NCBI GenBank assembly: GCA_002685455.1
Contig: NYXF01000101.1
Location: forward strand, 1 to 26,978
Direction of reading: 5' to 3'
DNA: 26,978 nt
Origin: Porticoccus sp.
GTDB lineage: Bacteria > Pseudomonadota > Gammaproteobacteria > Pseudomonadales > Porticoccaceae
In this document: positions 6,986-15,922 of the stretch, piece after piece
Layout of the letters: each line of letters opens with the position of its first letter
Position numbering within the stretch: the first letter of the stretch is position 1
Notes under the pieces: generated by a model
What the model was told of the DNA's origin: nothing
What the model saw: only the letters and a program-made list of their open reading frames with translations
The model's database searches: none
Position numbers and translations under genes: made by a program

Positions 6986-8473
6986 ATTTTTCATTCCTCG
7001 CTCAATTTTTTCTAAGTTTTTAATCTTTTGGTCAATGATCAATTTTTTATTATAATCATTAATTAGTAGCTTTCTTGCATACATTAGTTGATCTCTTGCT
7101 TTGCTAAAGACACCTATTAAAATGAAATATTCTGCCCTTGCTTCATGAACACCCGGTATATTCCCAGCTAAGCCGCGGATCTCTGCAAGTTGAAACCATA
7201 CCTCCGGGTTGTTAGGGTGACTATTTTTGAGCATATCAAGTACTTTTTCAGAATCAAAAAAACGATTAGCTTTGAGGTATGTTTCAGCTAAAGACATTCT
7301 TAGAGGATAATTTTCAGGATGATATTTTAGAAGCGTTAAAGTTTCTTTAACAGCATTGTCATACTTTGCTTGATGGCGATAAATTTCAATTTCAGCCATT
7401 TTATAATGTATTTGATTTGGCGATTTTTTAAGAAGCTTATCGACGAATTCTTTAGCTTTTGTAAAATTTTTCAAGGCTATATGTGATAAAACGATACCAT
7501 AATTCGCTGCATCTTTATTTTCTCTACCATCTCTCAATATACTCTTAAAATGGTTAAGGGATAGATTAGGATCCTTATTATTTGAAATAACTGCCCTAGC
7601 TTTCATTAGATGAAACTCAAAGTTATCACTATATTCTTTCATTTTAAGCCGATTCGCTCTATTTTTAGCATCTGCAACTCTTTCTTGAGTTTGAGGATGA
7701 GTCCTTAGCCACTCAGGTATCTTATAACTTGCATGTCTAGTGATTTTTAGCATTGACTCAAACATGTCAGACATAGCATTAGGGTTCATTCCTGAAGCAA
7801 TCATAGTTTGGAGAGCCAGTCGATCTGCCTCCCGTTCATTTTGTCTACTATATCCAAGAGCCGAATGGATACCCATAGTTTGTGTTGCACTTAACCCAGC
7901 CATAGCAGCATCACTTCCAGCAGTTGCTGCCAAGACAAGGCTGGTAAGCAACCCTGCCATGCTAACGACCTTGTTTTTTTTCTGTTCATTTAAGCGGCGC
8001 GCGAAATGTCTTTGACTTAAGTGTGCGATTTCATGAGCAATCACAGATGCAATTTCATCTTCTGTTTTTGCAAAAGTGAATAGTCCTGTATGTATTCCAA
8101 TTACTCCCCCAGGAACTGCAAAGGCATTTAGTGTTGGATTATTTACAACTATCAATTCGATTCGACGATCCTCCAGGCGGCTTTTCGAGGCGAGTTTAAA
8201 GATAAGTTGCTCTAAGTAATTTCTTATAAGGGGATCATAGTTTTCATTAACCCTTCCTCTGTAAGCCTTAAGCCAAGCTTGACCCAGCTCATATTCCTTT
8301 TGAACAGAAATAGTTCCAGATGATGCATCACCAAGCAAAGGTAACTTAATGTCAGCACTCATAGCTGGCTTAAATATAAGTATCAAGCCTAAAAAAATTA
8401 AAAATGAGCATCTTGATCGTTTGATAAGAGTTAACAACTTATTTATTCCAATTAGCATTAACAGATGTTTCAT
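6980..8473 (-). CDS. bepA: M48-family periplasmic metalloprotease/chaperone BepA (YfgC)
   Basis: BepA is a periplasmic zinc protease with a TPR domain that degrades stalled outer-membrane assembly substrates such as LptD and helps mature ones fold. The 497-residue protein starts with a basic stretch and hydrophobic signal segment (about residues 23-40, ending AMSA). The M48 domain carries HEIAH at residues 147-151 (zinc ligands H147 and H151, catalytic E148) and NEREAD (213-217) for the third ligand. From about residue 285 onward it is a TPR array (for example [20 protein letters not shown] and [16 protein letters not shown]). It is convergent with nadA and divergent from perM, a pairing also seen in E. 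coli. Confidence 0.93.
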   Translation of the reverse strand: MKHLLMLIGINKLLTLIKRSRCSFLIFLGLILIFKPAMSADIKLPLLGDASSGTISVQKEYELGQAWLKAYRGRVNENYDPLIRNYLEQLIFKLASKSRLEDRRIELIVVNNPTLNAFAVPGGVIGIHTGLFTFAKTEDEIASVIAHEIAHLSQRHFARRLNEQKKNKVVSMAGLLTSLVLAATAGSDAAMAGLSATQTMGIHSALGYSRQNEREADRLALQTMIASGMNPNAMSDMFESMLKITRHASYKIPEWLRTHPQTQERVADAKNRANRLKMKEYSDNFEFHLMKARAVISNNKDPNLSLNHFKSILRDGRENKDAANYGIVLSHIALKNFTKAKEFVDKLLKKSPNQIHYKMAEIEIYRHQAKYDNAVKETLTLLKYHPENYPLRMSLAETYLKANRFFDSEKVLDMLKNSHPNNPEVWFQLAEIRGLAGNIPGVHEARAEYFILIGVFSKARDQLMYARKLLINDYNKKLIIDQKIKNLEKIERGMKNL

Positions 8474-8488
8474 TTGTATTATTTTTTG

Positions 8489-8508
8489 ATTATAAAGTTA
8501 AAATTATA
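8489..8508 (-). promoter_or_regulatory. Two TATAAT hexamers upstream of bepA
   Basis: On the minus strand, perfect TATAAT hexamers occur at 8508-8503 and 8494-8489, 15-30 nt upstream of the bepA ATG. Neither has a good TTGACA at 16-18 nt. The region is very AT-rich, so only the existence of -10-like sequences is claimed. Confidence 0.3.
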
Positions 8509-8521
8509 ATAATAGATACAT

Positions 8522-8551
8522 TTTAAAGTTTATACGACAAAGGTGTAGAAT
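8522..8551 (+). promoter_or_regulatory. Candidate sigma-70 promoter for perM
   Basis: TTTAAA (8522-8527, 4 of 6) and TAGAAT (8546-8551, 5 of 6) are spaced 18 nt apart in the divergent bepA/perM gap. They would give an 80-nt leader before perM. Confidence 0.3.
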
Positions 8552-8630
8552 ATTGAATTAATACTATTTTACTTGATTGACGATCTCGTAACCTAATGGG
8601 ACTATTGTTTATCAGAAAATGGAGGGCTAT

Positions 8631-9695
8631 ATGCTAAAAGTATTAAATACTTGGATTAACAGATATTTAGGGGAGGAGGAATCAGTTTTATTAGCTGTGT
8701 TGCTGATATTTTCATTAATTATACTGATAACGCTTGGTCAAATAATAGCTCCTTTTATTGCAGCACTTGTTTTTGCCTTCCTTTTACAGGGTGGAGTCAA
8801 TCGGTTGATGGTATTGGGTGTTCCACGAATGGTAGCGGTATCATCTATTTTCTTAGTCTTTATTAGTATTCTCACAGCAATTTTAATTGTTCTTTTACCG
8901 TTAATAGGTCGACAGGCAATAAACTTAGTTGAAAAAGTTCCTAGTATGTTAGATCACTCTCAAGGCTTACTTTTTTTATTATCTGAAAAATTTCCTAAAA
9001 TCTTCTCCGAAAATCAAACTAGTCAGTTGCTGACTGAGGCATCCAGAGAGCTTGGCGGTATTGCACAAAATCTGGTTAGCTTCTCCTTTGACACTTTTCC
9101 TAGTTTATTAGCCCTTGTCTTGTATGTGATATTAGTACCTTTATTAGTTTTTTTTATGCTGAAGGATAAGGAAAAACTTTTAAATTTTTTATCTGGTCTT
9201 TTTCCGCATAAGCGTCCCATGATGAGAAAAATTTGGAAGGAAATGAATAGTCAAATGGCGAATTATGTTCGTGGAAAGGCTATTGAAATAGTAATTGTTG
9301 GCTCTGTAAGTTATGCGATATTTTTATTCTTTGGACTTAATTATGCAGCACTCCTTGCTTTATTGGTGGGTTTATCTGTGATTATACCGTATATTGGAGC
9401 ACTGCTTGTATCAATACCAGTCGTGATAGTAGCCTATTTTCAATGGGGATGGGAGGGAGATTTCTTCTTCTTGCTAGGATCTTATGCAATTATACAGGCA
9501 TTGGATGGCAATGTTTTAGTGCCTTTACTATTTTCAGAAGCTGTTAACCTGCATCCAGTATCAATTATACTTGCTGTAATTTTATTCGGAGGGATATGGG
9601 GATTCTGGGGCGTTTTCTTCGCAATACCCTTGGCAACATTAGTTAAAGCTCTCTACAGCGCATGGCCAAACCCAGGTTCGTCTATCGAGACCTAA
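8631..9695 (+). CDS. perM: AI-2E family transporter / permease PerM
   Basis: A member of the AI-2E transporter family (PerM/YfgO), polytopic inner-membrane permeases some of which export autoinducer-2 or act as ion antiporters; the substrate here is unknown. I choose the ATG at 8631 (355 residues, MLKVLNTWINRY...) rather than the in-frame ATG at 8619. GGAGGG at 8621-8626 is then a well-placed ribosome-binding site, and E. coli PerM also begins with ML. About eight hydrophobic segments are visible, including LLAVLLIFSLIILITL near residue 20. Family motifs are VPLLVFFMLKDKEKLL, NYVRGKAIEIVIVG, LIPYIGALLV-like VIIPYIGALLV, ALDGNVLVPLLFSEAVNLHP and GGIWGFWGVFFAIPLATLVKA. It is divergent from bepA and 28 nt before the pitrilysin gene. 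Confidence 0.92.
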   Translation: MLKVLNTWINRYLGEEESVLLAVLLIFSLIILITLGQIIAPFIAALVFAFLLQGGVNRLMVLGVPRMVAVSSIFLVFISILTAILIVLLPLIGRQAINLVEKVPSMLDHSQGLLFLLSEKFPKIFSENQTSQLLTEASRELGGIAQNLVSFSFDTFPSLLALVLYVILVPLLVFFMLKDKEKLLNFLSGLFPHKRPMMRKIWKEMNSQMANYVRGKAIEIVIVGSVSYAIFLFFGLNYAALLALLVGLSVIIPYIGALLVSIPVVIVAYFQWGWEGDFFFLLGSYAIIQALDGNVLVPLLFSEAVNLHPVSIILAVILFGGIWGFWGVFFAIPLATLVKALYSAWPNPGSSIET

Positions 9696-9723
9696 ATTGA
9701 TTATTAATTAAATGTGAATTTTG

Positions 9724-12618
9724 ATGAATATGAAATATATACTATATTTTTTTTGTTTAATATTAATTTCTGTCCAGAATGTGGCATCAGAAATAACGCA
9801 TGGTTTTGACTCTTCAGTTGAGACAACAAATTCTATTCAAATCAAAATTGAAAAAAGCCAACCAGATACTTCTAAATATCGCTATATAATGCTTCCAAAC
9901 AAAATGAAGGTATTATTAATTTCAGATGTGAAAGCTGATAAAGCAGCAGTATCTCTCGACGTTTTCGCCGGGAGCTCACATGATCCAGTAACTCGTCAAG
10001 GTTTAGCCCATTTCCTAGAGCATATGCTTTTCTTAGGAACAGATAAGTACCCTGAACCAAATGAGTATCAATCTTTTATAAGCAAGAACGGTGGAAGTCA
10101 TAATGCTTATACCTCCTTTGAGCATACGAATTATTTTTTTGATATTAATCCAAAAAGTATTGAGCCAGCATTAGATCGATTTTCAAGATTCTTTATTGCC
10201 CCTTTATTTAATTCCGAGTACGTTAATCGTGAAATGAATGTTGTTCATTCAGAATATATGGCTCGTATAAAAAACGATTATCGACGGCAGAGAGACGCTC
10301 TATCTGAAATTGTTAACCCTAGCCATCCAGTATCAAAATTTAGTGTTGGAAACTTGGACATCTTGTCTAATGAAAGAATTGGTAATGTAAAAGCTGACCT
10401 TCTAAAGTTTCATGATGAACATTACTCTGCGAATAAGATGGCTTTAGTAGTTCTTGCCCCAAACAGTCTTGACGAGCTGGAATCAATTGTTACAGCAAAA
10501 TTTAATGAGGTAAAAAACTCAAACAGATCAATATCTGAACATAAAGAACCATTATTTACCAAAGGAAGGCTACCGTTACTTCTCAGCATCAAGCCGGTTC
10601 AAGAGAATCATCAATTAACTGTAACTTTCCCTTTACCTTCCATGAAGGATTACTATCGAGAAAAACCTCTAAACTATATTTCTAGTTTAATTGGAGACGA
10701 AGGTGAAGGGAGTCTCTTGTCTTTTCTAAAAGATAAAGGATGGGCAGAGGCCCTTATGGCTGGTGAGGGCCTCTCTGATCAAAGCGGAAGTTCTTTTAAT
10801 GTAACTATTAGGCTGACACCTGCTGGGATTTCACAATGGGAAAAGATAGTTGATTTGGTATTTCAAAAAATCGAACTTATCTCGAAAAATGGGATAGAGA
10901 AATGGCGCTGGATAGAACAAAAAAATCTAGCCGATATAGCATTTCGTTTTAAAGAAACCGTTAGTCCTAGTGCCCGAGTTATGCAGCTCTCTTCACAGCT
11001 CCATGATTATCCTTCTCATCTAGTTATCAGGGGCCCATATTTATACGACCGATTTAATCCAGAGCTTATTTACAAGTTACTTGATTTTTTGAAACCAAAC
11101 AACTCTTTAGTCACTCTTGTATCACCGGAGATTAAGGCCAATAAGGTATCTAAATTATATAAGACTCCGTATAAATTAAAAAAGATCAAAACTCTAAAGA
11201 GATTTAGATCAGAAGCGGACCTAAAATTACCGCTTCCTAACAAATTTATTCCTGACAGTTTTGAAATAAAATCTAAGCTCAAAGAACTAACTGTCGATAC
11301 CCCAAAATTATTAGTTGATAATGAAAATTTCCGTCTGTGGCATCATCTGGATTCGTTATATCAGGTACCAAAAGCTCAATTTTATGCATCTTTTAGAATT
11401 CCATCGTTAAAAGATGCAAATGATGCCTCTATGCTTGATTTATATCTGCGCATCGTAAATGAAAAACTTAAAGAATCTAATTATGCGGCAACACTTGCTG
11501 GGTTAAATTATGGCTTATTTAGAAAGGCGGACAAAGTAATTATTTTTATAAGTGGATTTGATAGCAAATTGGCTTTTTTAGCAAAAGAGATCACCGCTGA
11601 ATTTTTTTCTCCACTATTTAATCAAAGGGATAAAACCGTCCCCGAAAACAATATCAACTTGGAAGATGAATTATTTTATAGGCTTAGATCAGAGTTAACT
11701 AGAGAGTGGCAAAACATAAAAAAAGATTCACCTTATAAGCAAGTTGCTAGTGAGGTATCTTACAAAATCGACACGAGAAGCTGGAGTCCTCAAGAACTTG
11801 CTGAGGCGATATCAAGTTTCGATAAAAATGAGTTTAATGGTTTAATAAGAACTTTATTTTCTGATTTAACCGCAGATTTTCTAATAGCAGGAAATATTAA
11901 TGCTTCAGAGGCTAAATCCATTGTTAAGCCAATGATGAGCCTTTTTAATGACAAACCTCTTGAGGTTGGGCGTCAGATATATAAAGTTACTGCAGGTGAA
12001 ATGCTTAATTCATCATTAGAGATCAACCATAATGATTTGGCTATTTTGAGATATTATCAAGGACGTAATGATACAGCTTTAGAAGAGGCATCAATAATTC
12101 TGCTGAGACAGCTAATATCCTCAGATTTTTTTCATGAACTACGAACTGAAAAACAATTGGGATATATAGTGGCTACCGTTAATCAAAAAGTAGATAGAGT
12201 ACCTGGCATTGGGTTGTTGGTTCAGTCACCAGATGCTTCACTTGTCCGTTTGGGTGAAGAAATAGATAATTTTTTATTAAATTTTTTAGATAAGCTCAAA
12301 GCTATGACTAAAGAAGATTTCGATAAACAAAGGAAAGCAGTATTATTTAAATTACAGGAAAAACCTAAAAATTTATCTGAACATTTATCTCGATATTGGG
12401 AGAGTATTATTACTTTAAACTATAGTTTTGATAGGAGAGAAAAGCTGATAGCTGCTATACAAAAAATTTCACATCAAGATATTTTGGATATTTTCTATCC
12501 TTTAATGATTAAATCTGGTTACTCGTTTCAAATAGATAGCGGCAATATTTTTTCATTTGATAAAAAACAATTTGAGGAGAATAGGGAAATTTTCACTTTT
12601 TCTACAGAAGACCGCTAA
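9724..12618 (+). CDS. ptrA: Pitrilysin / protease III-like M16 zinc peptidase
   Basis: Insulinase-family (M16A) periplasmic protease cutting small proteins and peptides. With the ATG at 9724 the protein is 964 residues, essentially the length of E. coli pitrilysin (962). A TTG at 9721 and an ATG at 9730 are alternative starts. A signal peptide (MNMKYILYFFCLILISVQNVAS) leads into the active domain with the inverted zinc motif HFLEH (H96, E99, H100) and the third ligand E177 in NVVHSEYMA, the same 81-residue spacing as in E. coli. The C-terminal half keeps the M16 fold and the FHELRTEKQLGYIVATVNQK signature. It meets deaD tail to tail with only 9 nt between stops. Orthology to ptrA is likely but not proven by local synteny. 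Confidence 0.9.
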   Translation: MNMKYILYFFCLILISVQNVASEITHGFDSSVETTNSIQIKIEKSQPDTSKYRYIMLPNKMKVLLISDVKADKAAVSLDVFAGSSHDPVTRQGLAHFLEHMLFLGTDKYPEPNEYQSFISKNGGSHNAYTSFEHTNYFFDINPKSIEPALDRFSRFFIAPLFNSEYVNREMNVVHSEYMARIKNDYRRQRDALSEIVNPSHPVSKFSVGNLDILSNERIGNVKADLLKFHDEHYSANKMALVVLAPNSLDELESIVTAKFNEVKNSNRSISEHKEPLFTKGRLPLLLSIKPVQENHQLTVTFPLPSMKDYYREKPLNYISSLIGDEGEGSLLSFLKDKGWAEALMAGEGLSDQSGSSFNVTIRLTPAGISQWEKIVDLVFQKIELISKNGIEKWRWIEQKNLADIAFRFKETVSPSARVMQLSSQLHDYPSHLVIRGPYLYDRFNPELIYKLLDFLKPNNSLVTLVSPEIKANKVSKLYKTPYKLKKIKTLKRFRSEADLKLPLPNKFIPDSFEIKSKLKELTVDTPKLLVDNENFRLWHHLDSLYQVPKAQFYASFRIPSLKDANDASMLDLYLRIVNEKLKESNYAATLAGLNYGLFRKADKVIIFISGFDSKLAFLAKEITAEFFSPLFNQRDKTVPENNINLEDELFYRLRSELTREWQNIKKDSPYKQVASEVSYKIDTRSWSPQELAEAISSFDKNEFNGLIRTLFSDLTADFLIAGNINASEAKSIVKPMMSLFNDKPLEVGRQIYKVTAGEMLNSSLEINHNDLAILRYYQGRNDTALEEASIILLRQLISSDFFHELRTEKQLGYIVATVNQKVDRVPGIGLLVQSPDASLVRLGEEIDNFLLNFLDKLKAMTKEDFDKQRKAVLFKLQEKPKNLSEHLSRYWESIITLNYSFDRREKLIAAIQKISHQDILDIFYPLMIKSGYSFQIDSGNIFSFDKKQFEENREIFTFSTEDR

Positions 12619-12627
12619 AAGAGTTCC

Positions 12628-14364
12628 TTATATTTTACTTTTTTTGGACGTTTTTCTTGGTTTTTTTCTTTCTATAAACTGACTATTTTTAATATCTTTT
12701 ACAAGAATACTAAGTTTCATTGGACGTTGTTTGACTCTTACTTTGTGCTTAAGGTGCTGGAATATATCGTTCGGCATTCCCTCTGGGAGATCTACTGTAC
12801 TATAGTTATCAAAAAGCGCTATTCGTCCAATATTCTTACCATCTATCCCTGACTCACTTGCAATAGCTCCAACGATATCTTTTGGCATAACTCCATCATT
12901 TTTTCCTGCCTCCATTCTATACGTGACCATATTAAGGGAGTCTTCTTGATTATTTTTTTTTGAAGAGTTAGATTTTCTTCTATGACTGCTAGAGTTGGAT
13001 TTAGCCATCTTTCCATCTGATTTTCTCTCATAAAATTTGGTATCCATCGTTTCCATGTTAGGAAAAAGAGGTCGATCTTGTTGAACTTGCGAGGCTAATC
13101 CAGCAGCTACATCAGATATTGATAGACTATTATTTTCACACAACTTATGAAGAAGCTCCTTAAACTGGTCGAGGTTATCTACTTCGATGCTTTGTAATAT
13201 TTTATCTTTAAATTGCTGAATACGTTGCCCACTTACTTGATCGCCAGTTGGAAGGTTCATCATAGTAATTCTTTGTTTTGTTGATTTTTCAATTGAATGT
13301 AATAGACGGCTTTCTTTTGGGGCAACGAATAAAATTGCTTTACCATCTCTGCCAGCTCTACCAGTGCGACCAATTCTATGAACGTAAGCTTCGTTATCAT
13401 AGGGGATGTCGTAGTTTATAACGTGACTTATCCGCTCTACATCAAGTCCCCTAGCAGCAACATCAGTTGCAACCACAATATCAATCTGACCTTTTTTTAA
13501 TTTATTGACAGTTCGCTCTCGGATAGTCTGACTTAGATCACCATTGAGAGCAGAAGCAGAGAAACCCCTGGCTTCAAGTTTTTCAGTAACTTCTGTTGTA
13601 GCAGATTTTGTTCGAACAAATATTAACATTCCATCAAATTTTTCAACTTCCAATATCCTTGTTAACGCTTCCATTTTCTGATGACCTTTAACAATCAGGT
13701 AAAATTGGGTTATTCGTTCAACAGTTTTTGTTTTTGAGGCTATGCTTACTTCTTTAGCATTCCCAAGATATTTTTTTATAACCCTACGGATAGCTGGGGG
13801 CATGGTTGCCGAAAATAATGCTCTTTGGCACTCAGAAGGTGTTTGCGCAAGAATAGTTTCTACATCATCAATAAAACCCATTCGTAGCATTTCATCAGCT
13901 TCGTCCAAGACTAGAGCATTAAGCTCATTTAAAATTAAGCTTTTTCGCCTGATATGATCAAGAATTCTCCCAGGCGTCCCTACAATAACTTGCGCGCCTC
14001 TGCGTAATCCTCTTAACTGCGTGCTGATATCTTGACCACCATATATTGGTAAAACATGAAATTTATTAATATTTCTAGCATAAGTTTGAAATGCCTCTGC
14101 AACCTGAATAGCTAGCTCTCGAGTCGGAGTAAGGACTAATATTTGCGGTTTTTTTTTATTTTTTTCGAGACGACTAAGCAAGGGCATTGCAAAAGCACCT
14201 GTCTTGCCGGTACCTGTTTGGGCTACACCAAGCAGGTTTTCCCCATCCAGTAAAATAGGAATACTCTGCAATTGAATAGGGGAGGGCTGCTCATAACCCA
14301 ACTGCTTTACAGCTTTAAGTATTGATTCATTAATTCCCAATGATTCGAAATTGGAGGGCAACAT
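12628..14364 (-). CDS. deaD: DEAD-box RNA helicase DeaD/CsdA
   Basis: ATP-dependent RNA helicase of the DeaD (CsdA) group, which by family knowledge assists large-subunit ribosome assembly and mRNA decay, especially in the cold. I start at the ATG at 14364 (578 residues), with GGACG 11-15 nt upstream on the same strand; a TTG at 14385 would add seven residues. Motifs in order: Q motif (FESLGINES...YEQPSPIQ), AQTGTGKT (48-55), PTRELA, TPGR, DEAD (154-157), SAT (185-187), RGLD and HRIGRTGRAGR. The C-terminal region has a DbpA-type RNA-binding fold (about 480-560, GIDGKNIGRIALFDNYSTVDLP) and a basic tail (ERKKPRKTSKKSKI). Length is somewhat below E. coli DeaD (629). Confidence 0.93.
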   Translation of the reverse strand: MLPSNFESLGINESILKAVKQLGYEQPSPIQLQSIPILLDGENLLGVAQTGTGKTGAFAMPLLSRLEKNKKKPQILVLTPTRELAIQVAEAFQTYARNINKFHVLPIYGGQDISTQLRGLRRGAQVIVGTPGRILDHIRRKSLILNELNALVLDEADEMLRMGFIDDVETILAQTPSECQRALFSATMPPAIRRVIKKYLGNAKEVSIASKTKTVERITQFYLIVKGHQKMEALTRILEVEKFDGMLIFVRTKSATTEVTEKLEARGFSASALNGDLSQTIRERTVNKLKKGQIDIVVATDVAARGLDVERISHVINYDIPYDNEAYVHRIGRTGRAGRDGKAILFVAPKESRLLHSIEKSTKQRITMMNLPTGDQVSGQRIQQFKDKILQSIEVDNLDQFKELLHKLCENNSLSISDVAAGLASQVQQDRPLFPNMETMDTKFYERKSDGKMAKSNSSSHRRKSNSSKKNNQEDSLNMVTYRMEAGKNDGVMPKDIVGAIASESGIDGKNIGRIALFDNYSTVDLPEGMPNDIFQHLKHKVRVKQRPMKLSILVKDIKNSQFIERKKPRKTSKKSKI

Positions 14365-14390
14365 AAGCAACGTCCAAGTTGACAAGATTC

Positions 14391-14407
14391 TCAGTCAAAA
14401 AGACTGA
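14391..14407 (-). promoter_or_regulatory. Hairpin in the deaD leader
   Basis: TCAGTC (14391-14396) and GACTGA (14402-14407) pair perfectly around a 5-nt loop that is U5 in the deaD transcript. The hairpin ends about 27 nt before the deaD start codon. A TATACT -10-like hexamer lies further upstream on the same strand (14429-14424), so the hairpin would sit in the 5' UTR. Cold-shock helicase genes often have structured leaders, but function here is inference. Confidence 0.35.
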
Positions 14408-14423
14408 AATCAACGAAAACGCA

Positions 14424-14429
14424 AGTATA
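14424..14429 (-). promoter_or_regulatory. Possible -10 element for deaD
   Basis: TATACT (5 of 6) on the minus strand, about 60 nt before the deaD ATG. The -35 at 17-nt spacing would be TTTCTA (3 of 6), so the promoter is weakly supported. Confidence 0.25.
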
Positions 14430-14570
14430 CGCTCATGGTTTGTTTGTAGAAAGAGTTTTCGGTTGATCGTCTCATACAGTATGTCAAAATAAACAAAGTA
14501 AATTTCATATGGAACGCATAACTTCGAAATTTGCTCTCTAGTCTAAGGCTCCATGAAATTTTTTTGAAAA

Positions 14571-15233
14571 TTAACCACTATCCCTACCATGGAAAACCGT
14601 TATGTTAATAGTTGCATTTTTGAGCGCCATAAGTAATCCCAGAACAATGAAAGCCCCAGAAGGTAATGCAAATAGAAGAAAACTATAGTTTTCGCTAAAG
14701 ACAGATACGTCCCAATTAGCTGCTATTGATCCAAACAGTAAATCCATGTTTGAAAAAATTTTACCAGTACTAAGGATTTCTCTTATTAGGCCTAAGGTGA
14801 CAAGAATAACAGAAAATCCTATACCAGACTTAATACCATCTAGAGCGGACCCAGTAATATTAGTTTTGCATGCAAAAATCTCTGCTCTATGCAAAATTAA
14901 ACCATTAGCAACTATCAATGGAACAAAAATACCCAATAAAATATATAGCTCATATATGAAGGCCTGCATTAATAGTTCGACACAAGTTGTAAATGCAGCA
15001 ATAATTATTATTAATGACGGGATTTTTACAATACCCTTAACTTGTTTTTTTATTAATGAAACAGTTATGTTTGTGAAGAAAATAACAAGTGTTGTAGCCA
15101 AACTGAGTCCAAGGGATTTTACTGTGCTATCAGATATCGCTATTAATGGGCATAGCCCAAGAAACTGAACAAGGCCTTGATTTTTTAGCCATACTCCATT
15201 GCTAAATATGTCTTTAAAAGAAAAATTAACCAT
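14571..15233 (-). CDS. rsxE: Rsx/Rnf electron transport complex subunit RsxE
   Basis: RsxE is one of the two related six-helix integral membrane subunits (with RsxA) of the Rsx/Rnf complex, which in gammaproteobacteria couples NADH or ferredoxin redox chemistry to ion movement or keeps the SoxR sensor reduced. The 220-residue protein has a near-standard length. It contains the typical N-terminal NGVWLKNQGLVQFLGLCPLI, an internal LGIFVPLIVANGLILHRAE motif with the conserved Asn-Cys region (ACKTN), and six hydrophobic segments. It is the last gene of the cluster; its start shares one base with the rsxG stop. The nth gene that follows rsxE in E. coli is not here. Confidence 0.94.
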   Translation of the reverse strand: MVNFSFKDIFSNGVWLKNQGLVQFLGLCPLIAISDSTVKSLGLSLATTLVIFFTNITVSLIKKQVKGIVKIPSLIIIIAAFTTCVELLMQAFIYELYILLGIFVPLIVANGLILHRAEIFACKTNITGSALDGIKSGIGFSVILVTLGLIREILSTGKIFSNMDLLFGSIAANWDVSVFSENYSFLLFALPSGAFIVLGLLMALKNATINITVFHGRDSG

Positions 15234-15901
15234 TAGTTAGTGCTCTCATACATCATATTCTTCTTATGTTTAATAGAGGTGTTGGCTTCTTTCACAATCC
15301 TTGATTTGTCTATTTTGTAGTACTTTAGTACGCTATGGACTTGGTGGATAACAGCTCTTGGTGTAATTGTTGCCCCAGTAAATTGGTCAAAATGACCACC
15401 ATCCTTCTTAACTTTCCAAAACTGAGATTTAAGATTTTTTAGAGATTTATCGTTGAAATTAAGAATCCAGTCACTTTTACCTAAATCTAATTTATCTCCA
15501 AGACCTGGAGTTTCGTTATGCGATACTACTCTCACAGAAACTATACTACCATCTAGGTTTATGCCAACAAGGATCCTAATCTTCCCGTTGTAGCCATCAT
15601 GGGCAACCGAGGGAATTATTACACTTATCAATTGCCCATTAACTTTAATTAAGTTTAAATCCCCGCTCTCAATACCTAACATAGAAAAATATTTCTTAGG
15701 GATCTTAAGGACATCATTAAGGACATCTTTACCATAATTTTTTACAGGCATTACTTGTAATAGGTACCTTTTATCATAGTTACTTTTGGAGTCAGAGATA
15801 TATCCTCTAGTTTCTTCATACGTTATGATTATTAGGAATCCTGATATTAAGGCGATGACACCCAGAACAAAGCTATTCTTCCATATAGAATAATTAAACA
15901 T
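15233..15901 (-). CDS. rsxG: Rsx/Rnf complex FMN-binding subunit RsxG
   Basis: RsxG is a periplasm-facing subunit carrying a covalent FMN on a threonine. The 222-residue protein has an N-terminal membrane anchor (about residues 10-28) and an FMN-binding domain with HNETPGLGDKL (about 128-138) and FDQFTGATITPRAVIHQVHSVLKYY. By family knowledge the flavin is attached to the last Thr of the TGAT motif, here T178. The gene lies between rsxD (21-nt gap) and rsxE (1-nt overlap), the usual D-G-E order. Confidence 0.95.
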   Translation of the reverse strand: MFNYSIWKNSFVLGVIALISGFLIIITYEETRGYISDSKSNYDKRYLLQVMPVKNYGKDVLNDVLKIPKKYFSMLGIESGDLNLIKVNGQLISVIIPSVAHDGYNGKIRILVGINLDGSIVSVRVVSHNETPGLGDKLDLGKSDWILNFNDKSLKNLKSQFWKVKKDGGHFDQFTGATITPRAVIHQVHSVLKYYKIDKSRIVKEANTSIKHKKNMMYESTN

Positions 15902-15922
15902 TATCTAAATCTCTTTTTTATT

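Noticed and set aside
12843..13957. Open frames on both strands inside deaD
   Set aside because: The deaD frame contains all helicase motifs without interruption; the other frames have no motifs or ribosome-binding sites.
14482..14487. Perfect TTGACA on the minus strand upstream of deaD
   Set aside because: No -10-like hexamer occurs at 16-19 nt (the bases there read about AACCGA), so I do not call a promoter on it.
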